A stretch of DNA of 64,000 nucleotides. Origin: Kangiellaceae bacterium (GTDB lineage Bacteria > Pseudomonadota > Gammaproteobacteria > Enterobacterales > Kangiellaceae). Position numbers and translations under genes: made by a program. The notes under the pieces are model-generated. The model worked only from the letters and a program-made list of their open reading frames with translations, ran no database searches and was not told the origin of the DNA. Numbering within the stretch: position 1 is the stretch's first letter; each line of letters begins with the position of its first letter. The DNA is taken from assembly GCA_013373015.1 (NCBI GenBank), contig JABXIQ010000035.1, forward strand, positions 1-64,000, read 5' to 3'. Shown here one piece after another: positions 1-9,058 of the stretch.

Positions 1-64
1 GCAGAATTGAACTGCCGACACAAGGATTTTCAATCCTCCGCTCTACCAACTGAGCTACCAAGCC
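1..64 (-). tRNA. tRNA-Phe (GAA), partial
   Basis: On the minus strand the sequence folds as a tRNA: acceptor 5' arm GGCTTGG, then TA, a D-arm with GCTCAG...GAGC, an anticodon stem-loop with loop TTGAAAA (anticodon GAA, phenylalanine) and a T-arm with TTCAATT in the loop. The anticodon stem closes with a G-U wobble pair. The 3' acceptor strand and the end of the T-stem lie outside the window, so the gene is cut at base 1. The anticodon call is seen directly; only the 3' end is unknown. Confidence 0.93.
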
Positions 65-75
65 AATGGACGCGT

Positions 76-104
76 ATTAAACCGATTCAGAGGCTTTTAG
101 TCAA
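76..104 (-). promoter_or_regulatory. Predicted sigma-70 promoter of tRNA-Phe
   Basis: On the minus strand a -35 box TTGACT (99-104) and a -10 box TTTAAT (76-81) are separated by exactly 17 bp. The next bases, ACGCG, form a G+C-rich discriminator typical of stringently controlled stable-RNA promoters. The predicted start would give a leader of only a few bases before the tRNA 5' end at 64. The motif match and position are seen; activity is inferred. Confidence 0.6.
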
Positions 105-144
105 GCCCCTTTTTGTCAAAAAAGCAAAATTAATGGCGGTTTTT

Positions 145-438
145 CTACCCAGGACTATTCTCGCCGGAAGTATCGTTAGGAGTATAGCCTTCAGGCTTTT
201 CGTAATCGCCCCCAAATAGAAATAATTCCATCTGCTCGGCGAGGTATGTTTGTGCTGCTGGGTCGATTAAACTCAGGCGTTTTTCATTGATCATCATGGT
301 TTGATGGCTCAGCCAAAGCATCCAGCCTTCTTGTGAGATTTCTTTCATGATGCGTTCGCCCAACTCACCTGGATAGGGTTGAAAAGTCAGTGCAGGGGCT
401 TCTTTTTGAAGTTTGGTACAAAAAACGGTGTCGGTCAT
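145..438 (-). CDS. yggX: Fe(2+)-trafficking protein YggX
   Basis: A 97-residue protein starting [11 protein letters not shown]. It matches the YggX family in length and along its whole course: the conserved early Cys (C7), the YPGELG segment, the NEK motif and a C-terminal EGYTP-like motif. YggX is a small cytosolic protein linked to protection of labile iron and Fe-S clusters under oxidative stress. I chose the ATG at 438 instead of an upstream in-frame ATG at 468, because 438 aligns with family N-termini and follows the mutY stop by one base. It is co-transcribed with mutY, the usual arrangement, which pairs an Fe-S repair enzyme with an iron protector. Confidence 0.93.
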   Translation of the reverse strand: MTDTVFCTKLQKEAPALTFQPYPGELGERIMKEISQEGWMLWLSHQTMMINEKRLSLIDPAAQTYLAEQMELFLFGGDYEKPEGYTPNDTSGENSPG

Positions 439-439
439 A

Positions 440-1480
440 TTAGTCGAGATTCTGTTTAAGCTGTTCAAGTAAATTACTCACTGGCGTCGGCAGGCCAACG
501 CTTAGCGGTTCGGCAAGCGAGTACCATTGCTGTGAGCTGGGCTCCATGATACTGATATTGGGCTTTTTTTGCATTAGCAAAGGGTAAATATGCAAATCAT
601 AATGGCTAAATTTATGCAAAATGGCATCCAGTTGCCGTTCGCTGCTGTACTGCTTTTGCACTTTTGCCTCTATTTCTATTTCTGGCAATGACCAGAGGCC
701 GCCCCAAATGCCGCTGGGGGGTCTTTTTTGCAATAAAATCTGCCCTTTATCAAGATAAATTAGCCAATAAACACTTTTGCTTGGACGAGCTTTTTTCGGC
801 TTTCTATGTGGTAGTTCGGCAATTCTATCTTGTTGCAAGGCTTGGCATTTTTGCGCAAGAGGACACTCAGAACACAATGGTTTGTTGCGCTTACAGACCA
901 CAGCGCCGAGATCCATCATGGCTTGATTAAAGGCGGCGGTTTCGTTTTTCGAGGTCAGTTTTTCTGATAAATCCCACAGTTTATTGAGCACCTTAGTTTG
1001 GCCATACCAGCCTTCGATGGCAAAGCAGCGAGCAAGCACCCGTTTAACGTTACCATCTAAAATAGCGGCGGGTTTGTCAAAAGCAAAGGCGGCGATTGCG
1101 CCAGCGGTGGAGCGACCTACACCAGGTAACGACTCTAACTCTGCTTGGCTCTGCGGAAATTCACCTTGATGTTCATCGCGCACCATTTGCGCAGCTTTAT
1201 GCAAATTTCTTGCGCGGCTGTAGTAACCAAGACCACTCCATAAATGCAAAACCTCGTCCAATTCGGCATTGGCTAAATCCAATACATTAGGGAAGGCTTT
1301 GAGGAATTTTTGGTAGTAAGGGATGACGGTTTTAACTTGAGTTTGCTGCAGCATAATTTCAGATAACCAGATCCGATATGGATCTTTGGTATTATGCCAT
1401 GGCAAGTCTTTGCGACCTTTTTCATGATAGTAAGCAATAACTTGCTTAGCGAAAGACCGTGGCTTCCACTCTGATGTCAT
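440..1480 (-). CDS. mutY: A/G-specific adenine DNA glycosylase MutY
   Basis: A 346-residue base-excision repair enzyme that removes adenine mispaired with 8-oxoguanine. Visible features: catalytic Glu near residue 41 in the [10 protein letters not shown] segment; the helix-hairpin-helix [12 protein letters not shown] at about 118-129; catalytic Asp142 in ILDGNVKRV; a [4Fe-4S] loop with C196, C203, C206 and C212 in the canonical C-x6-C-x2-C-x5-C spacing; and a C-terminal NUDIX-like 8-oxoG recognition domain from about residue 230. The length is normal for the family. It is the first gene of a two-gene operon with yggX and starts 7 bp after the upstream permease gene's stop, so it may also be read from that promoter. 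Confidence 0.97.
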   Translation of the reverse strand: MTSEWKPRSFAKQVIAYYHEKGRKDLPWHNTKDPYRIWLSEIMLQQTQVKTVIPYYQKFLKAFPNVLDLANAELDEVLHLWSGLGYYSRARNLHKAAQMVRDEHQGEFPQSQAELESLPGVGRSTAGAIAAFAFDKPAAILDGNVKRVLARCFAIEGWYGQTKVLNKLWDLSEKLTSKNETAAFNQAMMDLGAVVCKRNKPLCSECPLAQKCQALQQDRIAELPHRKPKKARPSKSVYWLIYLDKGQILLQKRPPSGIWGGLWSLPEIEIEAKVQKQYSSERQLDAILHKFSHYDLHIYPLLMQKKPNISIMEPSSQQWYSLAEPLSVGLPTPVSNLLEQLKQNLD

Positions 1481-1486
1481 TTGAAG

Positions 1487-3316
1487 TTAGAAGCCGTAGA
1501 TAATAGGTAGAATAATCGACAAGCTGATCCACATGATCAGCACCAGCGGTACGCCTATTTTGACGAAGTCAGAGAATTTGTAACCGCCGGCATTCATCAC
1601 CAATAGATTGGTTTTATAGGCCATTGGAGTAGCGAAACTCATATTGGCACCAAACAGAACCGCAATGATAAATGGCTCTGGCGGCAAATTTAGCTGCGTT
1701 GCCACGCTATAGGCAATCGGTGTGCCAATGACCGCAGCTGCGTTATTGGAAACTACGTTGGTCAACAAGGCGAGCAACAGCATCAAGCCACTTAGAATGA
1801 TCATTGGCGGGGTGCCAGCGGTGGCCCATACGAAAATTTCAGCAATGTATTCGGCGCCATCGGTTTCGGTCATGGCGGTACCGAGCGCTAAACTTGAGGC
1901 GACGATCAGCACCACTTGTGCAGAGAGTGCGTTCAGTGCATCACGCCAACTAATGCAATGAGTCAAAATCATCAATAGTGCACCAGCTAGCGCGCTGATC
2001 GCAATGGGCAAGATCCCAACAGCGGCAAAGAAAATGACCCCAAGCATGATCCACAAGGCGCGTGGCGCACGATGTGAGCGTGGTAGATCAGTAGTAGCAT
2101 CAAGGATTAAGATTTCGCCGCGCTTTTTAAACTCGGCAATTTCTCTTTGTCCGCCTTGCACTAACAATACATCACCAACGTGCAATATAACTTTGCCCAA
2201 GCCTTTGTTGTGCATATCCACCACTTTATCGGCGCGGTGTAGGGCGATGGCAACTAGTCCATACTCGTTAATAAAGCTGACGTCTTTTAGGGTTTTTCCT
2301 GCTAAGGGCGAGCCTGGAGTTACTACTAACTCAGAAAGTTGCTGATTTTCGGCGGTTAAAGGGTGATCGTCATCTACTTGATGACCTTTTTTGAATAGCT
2401 TAGCCCCCAAAACCTGCTCGTATTCTTTGAGTTTATCAGGGTTATCCATCACTCTGAGCTTATCGCCAGCTTTGATCTTGGCATCCGGCATGGGAACGAT
2501 AGTCGCGTCGGAGCCACGCTGAATACGCGAAACCTTCATTTGGCCTTCGGTCTTATTAATCACTTCTGCCAGTGTTTTTCCAACCGCCCAGCTATCTTCA
2601 GCGATATGCAGTTGCGCCGTGAACACCCGTGGCGAAGTGTTTTTCATGGCCGCTTGACGCTGTGGAATGATCTTAGGTGCGATCAACCACAAGTAAATAA
2701 TGGCAATAACCCCAGCCAATGAGGCAGGAAGTAAAAAGTCGAACATGCCGAACTTTTCCAAACCCAGATCGGCGGCAACAGAAACTACTAATAAGTTGGT
2801 AGAAGTACCGATAGTGGTAGCCATACCACCAACTAAAGTAGCAAAACCCATGGGCATTAATAGACTTGATGGGCTGGTATTGGCGCGCAGGGCAACACTA
2901 ATTAAAATCGGTAAAAGTAAGACAACGATCGGCGTATTGTTGACAAAAGCACTTAAAATCGCAGCAATTAACAAAGTTAACAATAGTGAAAATAGCGGTG
3001 AAGTCTTCCATATTCGTCCTAGGAAGCGGCCAATTGGCTCTAAAGCGCCGGTTCTGACCAAGCCTTGCCCCGCGACCATTAAGGCGCACACGGCAATCAG
3101 TGCTTCATGCCCAAAGCCTGTGAAAAACTCCATCGGTTCAAGATGGCCATTATGGTTGTAAAAAGGAACTAGGGTGAAACCAATGGTCAGCAACAAGAGT
3201 ACGATCACGCAGGAAGTTTCCAGCGGAATATCATCGCGGCGGAATAAAAATAGCGCTACAACCGTTAAAACCAGCACAAATAGTGCATGGTAGTTGGGTA
3301 ATTCTGGAAACGGCAT
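1487..3316 (-). CDS. SLC13/DASS-type anion permease with two RCK_C (TrkA_C) domains
   Basis: A 609-residue polytopic inner-membrane protein. About five to six hydrophobic segments fill residues 1-205, including a helical-hairpin motif with [11 protein letters not shown]. Two soluble TrkA_C-like domains lie at about 220-300 and 325-405. A second membrane half from about 420 carries [11 protein letters not shown], the pseudo-symmetric partner motif. This is the layout of ion-transporter superfamily permeases of the SLC13/CitMHS type (sulfate, dicarboxylate or sodium-coupled anions). The substrate cannot be read from sequence. RCK_C domains usually bind small ligands and could gate transport. 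It shares a 168-bp divergent region with trmB and runs toward mutY. Confidence 0.85.
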   Translation of the reverse strand: MPFPELPNYHALFVLVLTVVALFLFRRDDIPLETSCVIVLLLLTIGFTLVPFYNHNGHLEPMEFFTGFGHEALIAVCALMVAGQGLVRTGALEPIGRFLGRIWKTSPLFSLLLTLLIAAILSAFVNNTPIVVLLLPILISVALRANTSPSSLLMPMGFATLVGGMATTIGTSTNLLVVSVAADLGLEKFGMFDFLLPASLAGVIAIIYLWLIAPKIIPQRQAAMKNTSPRVFTAQLHIAEDSWAVGKTLAEVINKTEGQMKVSRIQRGSDATIVPMPDAKIKAGDKLRVMDNPDKLKEYEQVLGAKLFKKGHQVDDDHPLTAENQQLSELVVTPGSPLAGKTLKDVSFINEYGLVAIALHRADKVVDMHNKGLGKVILHVGDVLLVQGGQREIAEFKKRGEILILDATTDLPRSHRAPRALWIMLGVIFFAAVGILPIAISALAGALLMILTHCISWRDALNALSAQVVLIVASSLALGTAMTETDGAEYIAEIFVWATAGTPPMIILSGLMLLLALLTNVVSNNAAAVIGTPIAYSVATQLNLPPEPFIIAVLFGANMSFATPMAYKTNLLVMNAGGYKFSDFVKIGVPLVLIMWISLSIILPIIYGF

Positions 3317-3484
3317 TCCTTAGCTTACCCCCAAGTTACGAATCATTCGTTATTTTTAGAGTTTTCACACAGTCGAACTTCAAACTCTACTGATTTTGAC
3401 GACACTAGGCAACGACTTTTATGTAAATTCAAACGCTTAGCTTGGGATAAGTTTGGGATAAAGCTCAACTTAGGTGAATGGCCT

Positions 3485-4252
3485 ATGGTAAAATCTCGCC
3501 AATTCAGTGCCATGAGAAGCAAGTCTGTGAGTGAAAAATCAAACGTGGAAGCCGATGTTGAGTTTAATCAAGATGGCAAGCGTGTTCGTAAAATCAAAAG
3601 TTTTGTATTAAGAGAAGGCCGTCTGACCAAGGGGCAACAAAGAGCCATGGATGAGCTTTTCCCAAAACTTGGCTTAGAGTTTCAACGCCAACCTTATGAT
3701 TTAAAACAGGTTTTTGGTCGTGAAGCAGAAAAAATATTAGAAATTGGCTTTGGCATGGGCAAGTCCCTAGCAGAGCAAGCCAGTTGTGAGCGGGATAAAG
3801 ATTTTGTCGGTATTGAGGTACATAAACCTGGTGTTGGCGCTTGTCTTTTATTGGCCGAAGAATATGGCATCGATAATATTCGGGTGATTCATCATGATGC
3901 GGTTGAAATTATTGATTATGCCATTGCTGATCATTCGCTCGATAAAATTCAAATCTTCTTCCCAGATCCTTGGCATAAGAAAAAACACCATAAAAGACGT
4001 ATCGTGCAAACAGAGTTTTGCCAGAAGTTGCACAAGAAGTTAAAGCCAGGCGGAGTTTTACATTTAGCCACAGATTGGGAAAACTATGCCGAGCATATGT
4101 TGGAAGTGTTAGCGCCAATGGCTGAGTACGAAAATTTATCGGAAGCTGGTGATTATGTGCCAAGACCTGATTCGAGGCCTTTGACAAAATTCGAACAGCG
4201 GGGGCATCGGTTAGGTCATGGGGTCTGGGATCTGATGTTTTTAGCTAAATAA
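3485..4252 (+). CDS. trmB: tRNA (guanine-N7-)-methyltransferase TrmB
   Basis: A 255-residue SAM-dependent enzyme forming m7G46 in tRNA. The SAM-binding motif EIGFGMGKS, the [13 protein letters not shown] segment, [15 protein letters not shown] and the C-terminal [24 protein letters not shown] block are all family hallmarks. The ATG at 3485 has a good Shine-Dalgarno (AGGTGA at 3472-3477, 7-nt spacer), so I keep it although an in-frame ATG at 3512 would give a length closer to the E. coli protein. The basic N-terminal extension is unremarkable. It is followed by a long hairpin at 4282-4341 that may terminate its transcript. Confidence 0.96.
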   Translation: MVKSRQFSAMRSKSVSEKSNVEADVEFNQDGKRVRKIKSFVLREGRLTKGQQRAMDELFPKLGLEFQRQPYDLKQVFGREAEKILEIGFGMGKSLAEQASCERDKDFVGIEVHKPGVGACLLLAEEYGIDNIRVIHHDAVEIIDYAIADHSLDKIQIFFPDPWHKKKHHKRRIVQTEFCQKLHKKLKPGGVLHLATDWENYAEHMLEVLAPMAEYENLSEAGDYVPRPDSRPLTKFEQRGHRLGHGVWDLMFLAK

Positions 4253-4281
4253 AATTGCCTATTTTGCTTATTTCTTTGTTA

Positions 4282-4341
4282 TTAAAAAATTATGAGCCGG
4301 TCATTAACGAATTGTTAACTCCGCTCCCCATAATTTTTAAA
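4282..4341 (+). terminator. Nested 60-bp hairpin downstream of trmB (terminator or palindromic repeat)
   Basis: The outer arms AAAAATTATG (4285-4294) and CATAATTTTT (4329-4338) are perfect 10-bp complements. Inside them lie AGCCGG/CCGCT (one bulge) and then an inner TTAAC-GAATT-GTTAA stem-loop. The right arm ends in five Ts, so it could act as an intrinsic terminator for trmB. Its length and nested symmetry are also like a small palindromic repeat unit. Confidence 0.5.
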
Positions 4342-4384
4342 TGCCTCGAACTAAACAAAATATTTCAATTTTAGGGCTCTAGGT

Positions 4385-4699
4385 ATGATAGAAAAAATAA
4401 ACAAGATAGAGATCTTAGATTCTGGAGAGCTATATTTGTGTTTGGTTTCGGGTGAGCGAGCAAGCTATCAACATATTTATAGAGATGGGCGTGAGGTTTA
4501 TTGGGATAATGATAAGCAAGGTTTCAAGAGCCCTAAACCAAGGAAATGGAGCTACTTTGATTGGTATAAACATATTTGCTTGGTGGTTTCTCAAAGTATG
4601 AATTTGACATTAGAGCTGGCAAAAACAGTCGAGTGGAAAAATATTTCTTCAGAGTTGCAGTTAAAAATAATCAACCATGATCAATCTGCACATCATTAG
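4385..4699 (+). CDS. Hypothetical 104-residue protein
   Basis: A small soluble protein without signal peptide or membrane segment. It is rich in Trp and Tyr, with a YQHIYRDGREVYWDNDKQGF segment, then SYFDWYKHI, and a hydrophobic helix. The pattern loosely recalls small proteins carried in integron cassettes, but I cannot assign a family with confidence and see no attC site. Its 3' end overlaps the convergent SRPBCC gene by 29 bp. An AGG lies immediately before the ATG, too close to be an ideal ribosome site. Translation is plausible because the frame is intact and protein-like, but function is unknown. Confidence 0.6.
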   Translation: MIEKINKIEILDSGELYLCLVSGERASYQHIYRDGREVYWDNDKQGFKSPKPRKWSYFDWYKHICLVVSQSMNLTLELAKTVEWKNISSELQLKIINHDQSAHH

Positions 4700-5111
4700 G
4701 AAAAGGCTGGCCTTGGCCTTTTTCAAGCAAGTCTTTCAGGCTTAATAAGAACACAGCCCATTTTAAATTGCAGTGGGCAAAGAATGGTGTTTCTTCTTCC
4801 CAGTCGTATTGTTTGAAGTGAATAAAAACTTGTTCGTCAGTTTGCTCTAACTCAAAAGAAACGTGGGTGGGCGTCCAGGCTTCAGGCATATCGGCGTGGT
4901 GTTTCCAAACCACTTTTTTATTTGGAACTAATTCGGCTACTTCAAACTGCACCACAATTTCATTAAAGCGGAAGTTGATAATGGAGCCGACATCACCTGC
5001 GCCATCGGTGGTGCTGGTCCACCAGCCGCTTAATCCTTGATCGGTGGTTAGTGCTTCATAAATAGCGTCCGTTGAGGCTTTTACACCAACTTTATGGTAA
5101 ATCGTGGCCAT
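4671..5111 (-). CDS. SRPBCC / AHSA1-type domain protein
   Basis: A 146-residue single-domain protein with the START-like helix-grip pattern: an N-terminal strand (IYHKVGVKAS), the ALTT..GLSGWWTSTT segment characteristic of the AHSA1 group, alternating strands, and a long C-terminal helix (LKWAVFLLSLKDLLEKGQGQ). Members bind hydrophobic ligands or act as co-chaperone-like or toxin-resistance proteins; the ligand cannot be inferred here. It is convergent with and overlaps the hypothetical gene ending at 4699. It lies 15 bp downstream of hemW on the same strand order, so read-through from hemW is possible. Confidence 0.85.
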   Translation of the reverse strand: MATIYHKVGVKASTDAIYEALTTDQGLSGWWTSTTDGAGDVGSIINFRFNEIVVQFEVAELVPNKKVVWKHHADMPEAWTPTHVSFELEQTDEQVFIHFKQYDWEEETPFFAHCNLKWAVFLLSLKDLLEKGQGQPFPNDVQIDHG

Positions 5112-5126
5112 GGCTTACTCCTTTCG

Positions 5127-6329
5127 CTAAAGTGATTTGATGGATATTGTTTTGTGTTTTGCGTCTTGCTCTATAATAAAACGTTCTAACAACTCATTCA
5201 AAAACAATGAGCCTTTGGCGCTAGGCTTGATCCAGTTATCCATGTTCTCTAACAAACCATCCTGCTTAGCTTCAGTTAACATTGGAGCAATATCTTGCAG
5301 TAACAAACCTGTTCTTTGCGAATAGATATTGGCAGGCACACCTTCCACCAGCCGCAACGCATTGAGCATAAATTCAAAGGGTAATTCATGACTAGGAATG
5401 GATTTGGTTTCAGTAACTTGCGTCCAATCCTGAGTTAAATAATCTTTCGGATGGCGCTTGTTGTTGGTGCGCTGAATTTCATTCAGATCTATTCTGGTAA
5501 CTTTGCCATGAGCGCCTGCGCCAATACCTAAGTAATCGCCGAATTGCCAATAATTAAGATTATGACGAGATTGATAGTGAAAATCTTGAGCATAAGCTGA
5601 AATTTCATATTGGTTAAAACCATTATTAGCTAGCAACTGCTGCCCAGCTTCTTGAATATCCCAAAGAGTTTCATCTTGCGGTAAGCTCGGTGGCTGTTGA
5701 TAAAACAGTGTGTTTGGCTCAAGGGTTAATTGATACCAAGAAATGTGTTGTGGCTTTAAGTCAATGGCGGTTTGTAGATCGCTTAATGCTTGCTCGGTAG
5801 TTTGATTGGGCAAGCCGTGCATTAAGTCTAAATTAAAAGATTTAAAACCAGCCTTATGGGCAAATTCGGCTGCCGCAATAGCTTGCTCAGGATCATGCAC
5901 CCGTCCAAGCTGTTGTAAATGCTTCGCATTAAAACTTTGCACGCCAATGGATAGGCGATTTATTCCTGCTTGGCGAAAACCTAAAAACTTATCCGCTTCA
6001 AAAGTACCAGGATTGGCTTCCATGGTGATTTCAATGTCGCCTTCGAACGGAATTAAAGCGCGCACGCCGCTGATGAGCTTATCGATGGCGGATGCAGAAA
6101 ACAAGCTGGGTGTGCCGCCGCCAATAAAAATGCTGTGCAACTTTCTGCCCCATACTGTAGGCACTTGTTGGGCTAAATCTTCCAGTAAACGATCCACATA
6201 AAGTGTTTCGGGAATATCGGCAATCGAGTCGCCTTGTTTAATGCCGTGAGAATTAAAGTCGCAATAGGGACATTTTTTGATGCACCATGGGATATGGATA
6301 TACAGCGATAAGGGCGGGTTGCTGAGCAT
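5127..6329 (-). CDS. hemW: Radical SAM heme chaperone HemW
   Basis: A 400-residue cytosolic radical-SAM protein of the HemN-like/HemW family. The cluster motif is C16-x3-C20-x2-C23 in IPWCIKKCPYCDFNSH. The GGGTPSLF motif, the MEANPGT segment, NRLSIGVQSF and the HGLPNQT loop are conserved, and a C-terminal HemN-type domain follows. HemW transfers heme rather than oxidising coproporphyrinogen. The N-terminal Cys found in coproporphyrinogen oxidases is not evident here, favouring HemW. It starts 3 bp after the rdgB stop, in the widespread rdgB-hemW operon. Confidence 0.95.
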   Translation of the reverse strand: MLSNPPLSLYIHIPWCIKKCPYCDFNSHGIKQGDSIADIPETLYVDRLLEDLAQQVPTVWGRKLHSIFIGGGTPSLFSASAIDKLISGVRALIPFEGDIEITMEANPGTFEADKFLGFRQAGINRLSIGVQSFNAKHLQQLGRVHDPEQAIAAAEFAHKAGFKSFNLDLMHGLPNQTTEQALSDLQTAIDLKPQHISWYQLTLEPNTLFYQQPPSLPQDETLWDIQEAGQQLLANNGFNQYEISAYAQDFHYQSRHNLNYWQFGDYLGIGAGAHGKVTRIDLNEIQRTNNKRHPKDYLTQDWTQVTETKSIPSHELPFEFMLNALRLVEGVPANIYSQRTGLLLQDIAPMLTEAKQDGLLENMDNWIKPSAKGSLFLNELLERFIIEQDAKHKTISIKSL

Positions 6330-6332
6330 AAT

Positions 6333-6953
6333 TTATAAATACTCTGGCAACTTTGCCATTAATTCGCGCAAGGCTTTGCCTCGATGACTAATCTCGGCTT
6401 TCTGCTCAGGCGTTAACTCGGCAGAAGCGCACTGGTGCTCAGGAGACCAAAACAAAGGGTCATAACCAAAGCCATTAGTCCCAACTTCTTGGTCAAGAAT
6501 TTTGCCTTGCCAAGCGCCATGACAAATTAAGGGAGTGGGATCTGCGGCATGTCGCATAAAAACCAAAATACATTGATAGCGGCCAGTGCGCTTTGATGCT
6601 TCGACACCTTGCAGTTTTTCCACTAACAGATCGTTATTGGCTTGATCCCAGTCGCCATTGGGCGGATTGGTTACGCCATTCATTTTGGCAAAACGCGCCG
6701 AATAAATTCCAGGTTGGCCTTTCAAGTAATCGATTTCAATACCCGAATCATCAGCTATCGCAGGCAAACCAGTAACTTCAGCAGCATGGCGCGCTTTAAT
6801 AATGGCATTCTCAACAAAAGTCGTGCCAGTTTCGGGCACATCTTCAACGCCAAGTTCTTTTTGCGGAATAATTTGATAATTAAAAGGCGCTAATAATTCG
6901 GTTAGCTCTTTTACCTTTTTTTTATTGCCTGATGCCAGTACGATTTTCTGCAT
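6333..6953 (-). CDS. rdgB: XTP/dITP diphosphatase (RdgB/HAM1)
   Basis: A 206-residue house-cleaning NTP pyrophosphatase that removes dITP, dITP-like and XTP pools. Family motifs are visible: the N-terminal LASGNKKKVKEL, the DDSGIEIDYL metal site, PGIYSARFA, GFGYDPLFW, and the C-terminal SHRGKAL motif. Length and start match the family. It lies upstream of hemW with a 3-bp gap and downstream of a terminator-like hairpin (7001-7027) that separates it from the DUF4426 gene, so it may have its own promoter in the 89-bp gap. Confidence 0.96.
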   Translation of the reverse strand: MQKIVLASGNKKKVKELTELLAPFNYQIIPQKELGVEDVPETGTTFVENAIIKARHAAEVTGLPAIADDSGIEIDYLKGQPGIYSARFAKMNGVTNPPNGDWDQANNDLLVEKLQGVEASKRTGRYQCILVFMRHAADPTPLICHGAWQGKILDQEVGTNGFGYDPLFWSPEHQCASAELTPEQKAEISHRGKALRELMAKLPEYL

Positions 6954-7000
6954 AATGCTTTGCCAATTATTGTTACGGCGATTTATAAGGGATTATAAAA

Positions 7001-7027
7001 CAAAAAGGCCGCTAATTAGCGACCTTA
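7001..7027 (-). terminator. Intrinsic terminator after the DUF4426 gene
   Basis: On the minus strand, AAGGTCGCTAATTAGCGGCC forms a hairpin (arms at 7005-7013 and 7018-7026, one mismatch) followed by a T-run (7002-7006 read as A on the plus strand). It ends the yggS-proC-yggT-DUF4426 transcript before rdgB. Confidence 0.65.
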
Positions 7028-7042
7028 ATAAAATTTTAATGC

Positions 7043-7489
7043 TTAATCTTTATAAAACTTTTTATCCAGTTCCAATTCAATCGGTTCGACTTCGCCTGGA
7101 ATGCGAATGATAAATTGGAGTTCGGTTTCTTCTTTGGGACGAAATTGAAAATCTGCCAAATAATAAATGGCGCTGTCTTCTTTGATTTCTCTGAAAGCCA
7201 ACTCCTCAAATTGCGACAATTGGTTTTTAGCTCGGCCTTGAACATTGGCACTGATGGCGTCGGGGCGGTTTTCAGCATTGGCTTTGTGGATGGCAATGTT
7301 TAAGACGCCAGTGGTTCCTGAGCGTGAAATATTGTAAGTCTTGGCGACATTCGGCTGTAGAAAAGAGCTGTTAAAAGCATTGTAATAAACAATATAGTCG
7401 CCAACGCGCTTTTCTTCTGCATGCAGATTTGGGGCAAAAAACACTGCAAACAAAAGCGTCGAAAATAAAATTAAACCTAGTGTTTTCAT
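7043..7489 (-). CDS. DUF4426 exported protein
   Basis: A 148-residue protein with a clean N-terminal signal peptide (KTLGLILFSTLLFAVFFAPNLHA, cleavage likely after HAEE). The mature part is an all-beta-looking domain with YIVYYNAFNSSFLQP, the typical opening of DUF4426 proteins. Its function is unknown. The position between yggT and rdgB is conserved in Vibrio- and Shewanella-like genomes, which supports the assignment. A weak TAAGG-like site lies upstream of the ATG (the stretch reads AAGGAGTTAC in the transcript), a strong ribosome site. Confidence 0.85.
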   Translation of the reverse strand: MKTLGLILFSTLLFAVFFAPNLHAEEKRVGDYIVYYNAFNSSFLQPNVAKTYNISRSGTTGVLNIAIHKANAENRPDAISANVQGRAKNQLSQFEELAFREIKEDSAIYYLADFQFRPKEETELQFIIRIPGEVEPIELELDKKFYKD

Positions 7490-7554
7490 AAAGTAACTCC
7501 TTGTTAGGTTGCTGGCCTTAATGTTAGACGCTTCAATTGTCGATAAGTTACCTG

Positions 7555-8139
7555 CTATTGCACTAATCGCAGCCCAAACTCCATTAAAGCCTTTTGTAAA
7601 TAGAGTAGCACAAACAGTAAGATCATGGGCGTGATATCTATCGCACCACCGATAGGCGGAATGATTTTTTGTAGTGGTCTTAGCAGTGGTCGGGTAACTT
7701 GATGAAAAAACATCAGCGCTGGGTTGTATTGGCCGCCTGCTAGAAAGCTAGTAACCATTAGACCGATAAAAAGAACCGTGAGTAGGGTTACCAATATCGA
7801 TATGAATCCAGCTAATTGAATGTAACCAGGGTTCAGATAAGCGATAAAAGTGCCTATGATTAGCTGGTTACCATTCAAAGGTAATCCAAATCCGAAATGA
7901 AAAATGCCGAGCTTGATTAGAATCACAACTAAAATGATGAGCAGAGCTGCAGTATTAAACTTGCCCAAATCTGGGATGACCGAGCGCAAAGGGTTGATTG
8001 CAGGATAGGTAAATTTATGCACGAATTGCGAAATTGGATTGTTAAAATCGGCTTGGGCAATCTGCAATAAAATGCGCACCATAAACACCATGCAAATTAA
8101 GTTACCTAAGTGTTCGATTAATTGGACTAATAAATTCAT
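7555..8139 (-). CDS. yggT: YggT family membrane protein
   Basis: A 194-residue inner-membrane protein made of two homologous YggT repeats. Each has a hydrophobic hairpin followed by a conserved amphipathic segment: FVHKFTYPAINPLRSVIPDLG in the first half and FFHQVTRPLLRPLQKIIPPIGG in the second. YggT proteins have been linked to osmotic tolerance and membrane organisation, without a settled mechanism. It lies 16 bp after proC, the usual neighbour. Confidence 0.93.
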   Translation of the reverse strand: MNLLVQLIEHLGNLICMVFMVRILLQIAQADFNNPISQFVHKFTYPAINPLRSVIPDLGKFNTAALLIILVVILIKLGIFHFGFGLPLNGNQLIIGTFIAYLNPGYIQLAGFISILVTLLTVLFIGLMVTSFLAGGQYNPALMFFHQVTRPLLRPLQKIIPPIGGAIDITPMILLFVLLYLQKALMEFGLRLVQ

Positions 8140-8155
8140 AGAGTTCTCAGTATTA

Positions 8156-9055
8156 TCATTTTTCGTTGTTGATTTGCTTGTCGGTTTGCTTATTAGCTTC
8201 TTTGGCGATTTGTGCTAGTTCTTTACCGCGCCTTACCGATGCTTTGAGCGCTGTATCTATTATCTCAGCAAAATCATGAGTTTGGAATGACTCGATGGCT
8301 GCGGCGGTAGTGCCGCCTGGCGAAGTTACGTTGGCTCTTAGCTCGGCTATATCCGTGGCAGAATTTTGAGAAACCATTTGTGCAGCGCCAAGTGCCGTTT
8401 GAACTGCCAATTGTTTGGCTGTCTCAGCATCCATACCTTGTTCGACGGCGCTTTGAATGACGGCTTCTAAAAATAAAAAATAATGGGCAGGACCGCTGCC
8501 TGAAACCGCGGTCACCAGATCCATTTGTTGCTCATCCAGAATCCAAACACTGTTGCCAACGGCATTAAAAACCGTTTCGGCTTGTTGTTTTTGCAATTGG
8601 CTAACTTGGCCATTGGCGTATAAACCTGTAGCGCCCAGGCCAATGGTGGCAGGGGTGTTAGGCATGGCGCGCACAATGGCGACAGTTTGCTGTAATTGCT
8701 GCTCGATAGCATCAGTTTCAACTCCAGCGGCCACCGAAACCAGTAGCTTTTGGCTAAAATCAAATCCAGAAATTGATGCTAGCGCTTTGCTCATCATTTG
8801 CGGTTTCACTGCCAACAGCAGAATATCCGATCGCTCGGCAACTGTGGCATTGTGTTGGTAAACATTGAGAGTCGAATATTGCTGACGAAGACGATCCAAT
8901 TTAGGTTGGCTTGGATTTGAGCAATGGATACTGGCTGGGGCTATACCAGCTTGAGCTAAGCCATGGATAATGGCCTGCGCCATATTGCCAGCGCCAATAA
9001 AGCCGATGGCTTTTTGTTCCAGCGCTGAGATTGAGTGACAATTTTTGCTAGCCAT
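8156..9055 (-). CDS. proC: Pyrroline-5-carboxylate reductase
   Basis: A 299-residue NAD(P)H-dependent enzyme catalysing the last step of proline biosynthesis. The Rossmann motif GFIGAGNMAQAI (about residue 18), the LLAVKP segment, RAMPNTPATIG, the VSGSGPAHYF motif and the C-terminal TSPGGTT..A block are all present. The first ~15 residues extend slightly beyond typical family members and the last ~20 (Lys/Asn/Gln-rich) are a non-conserved tail. It begins 3 bp after the yggS stop, indicating tight co-transcription. Confidence 0.96.
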   Translation of the reverse strand: MASKNCHSISALEQKAIGFIGAGNMAQAIIHGLAQAGIAPASIHCSNPSQPKLDRLRQQYSTLNVYQHNATVAERSDILLLAVKPQMMSKALASISGFDFSQKLLVSVAAGVETDAIEQQLQQTVAIVRAMPNTPATIGLGATGLYANGQVSQLQKQQAETVFNAVGNSVWILDEQQMDLVTAVSGSGPAHYFLFLEAVIQSAVEQGMDAETAKQLAVQTALGAAQMVSQNSATDIAELRANVTSPGGTTAAAIESFQTHDFAEIIDTALKASVRRGKELAQIAKEANKQTDKQINNEK

Positions 9056-9058
9056 AAA

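Noticed and set aside
4385-4699. Integron cassette origin of the 104-residue hypothetical gene
   Set aside because: Only a vague resemblance in composition; no attC site or integrase is present.
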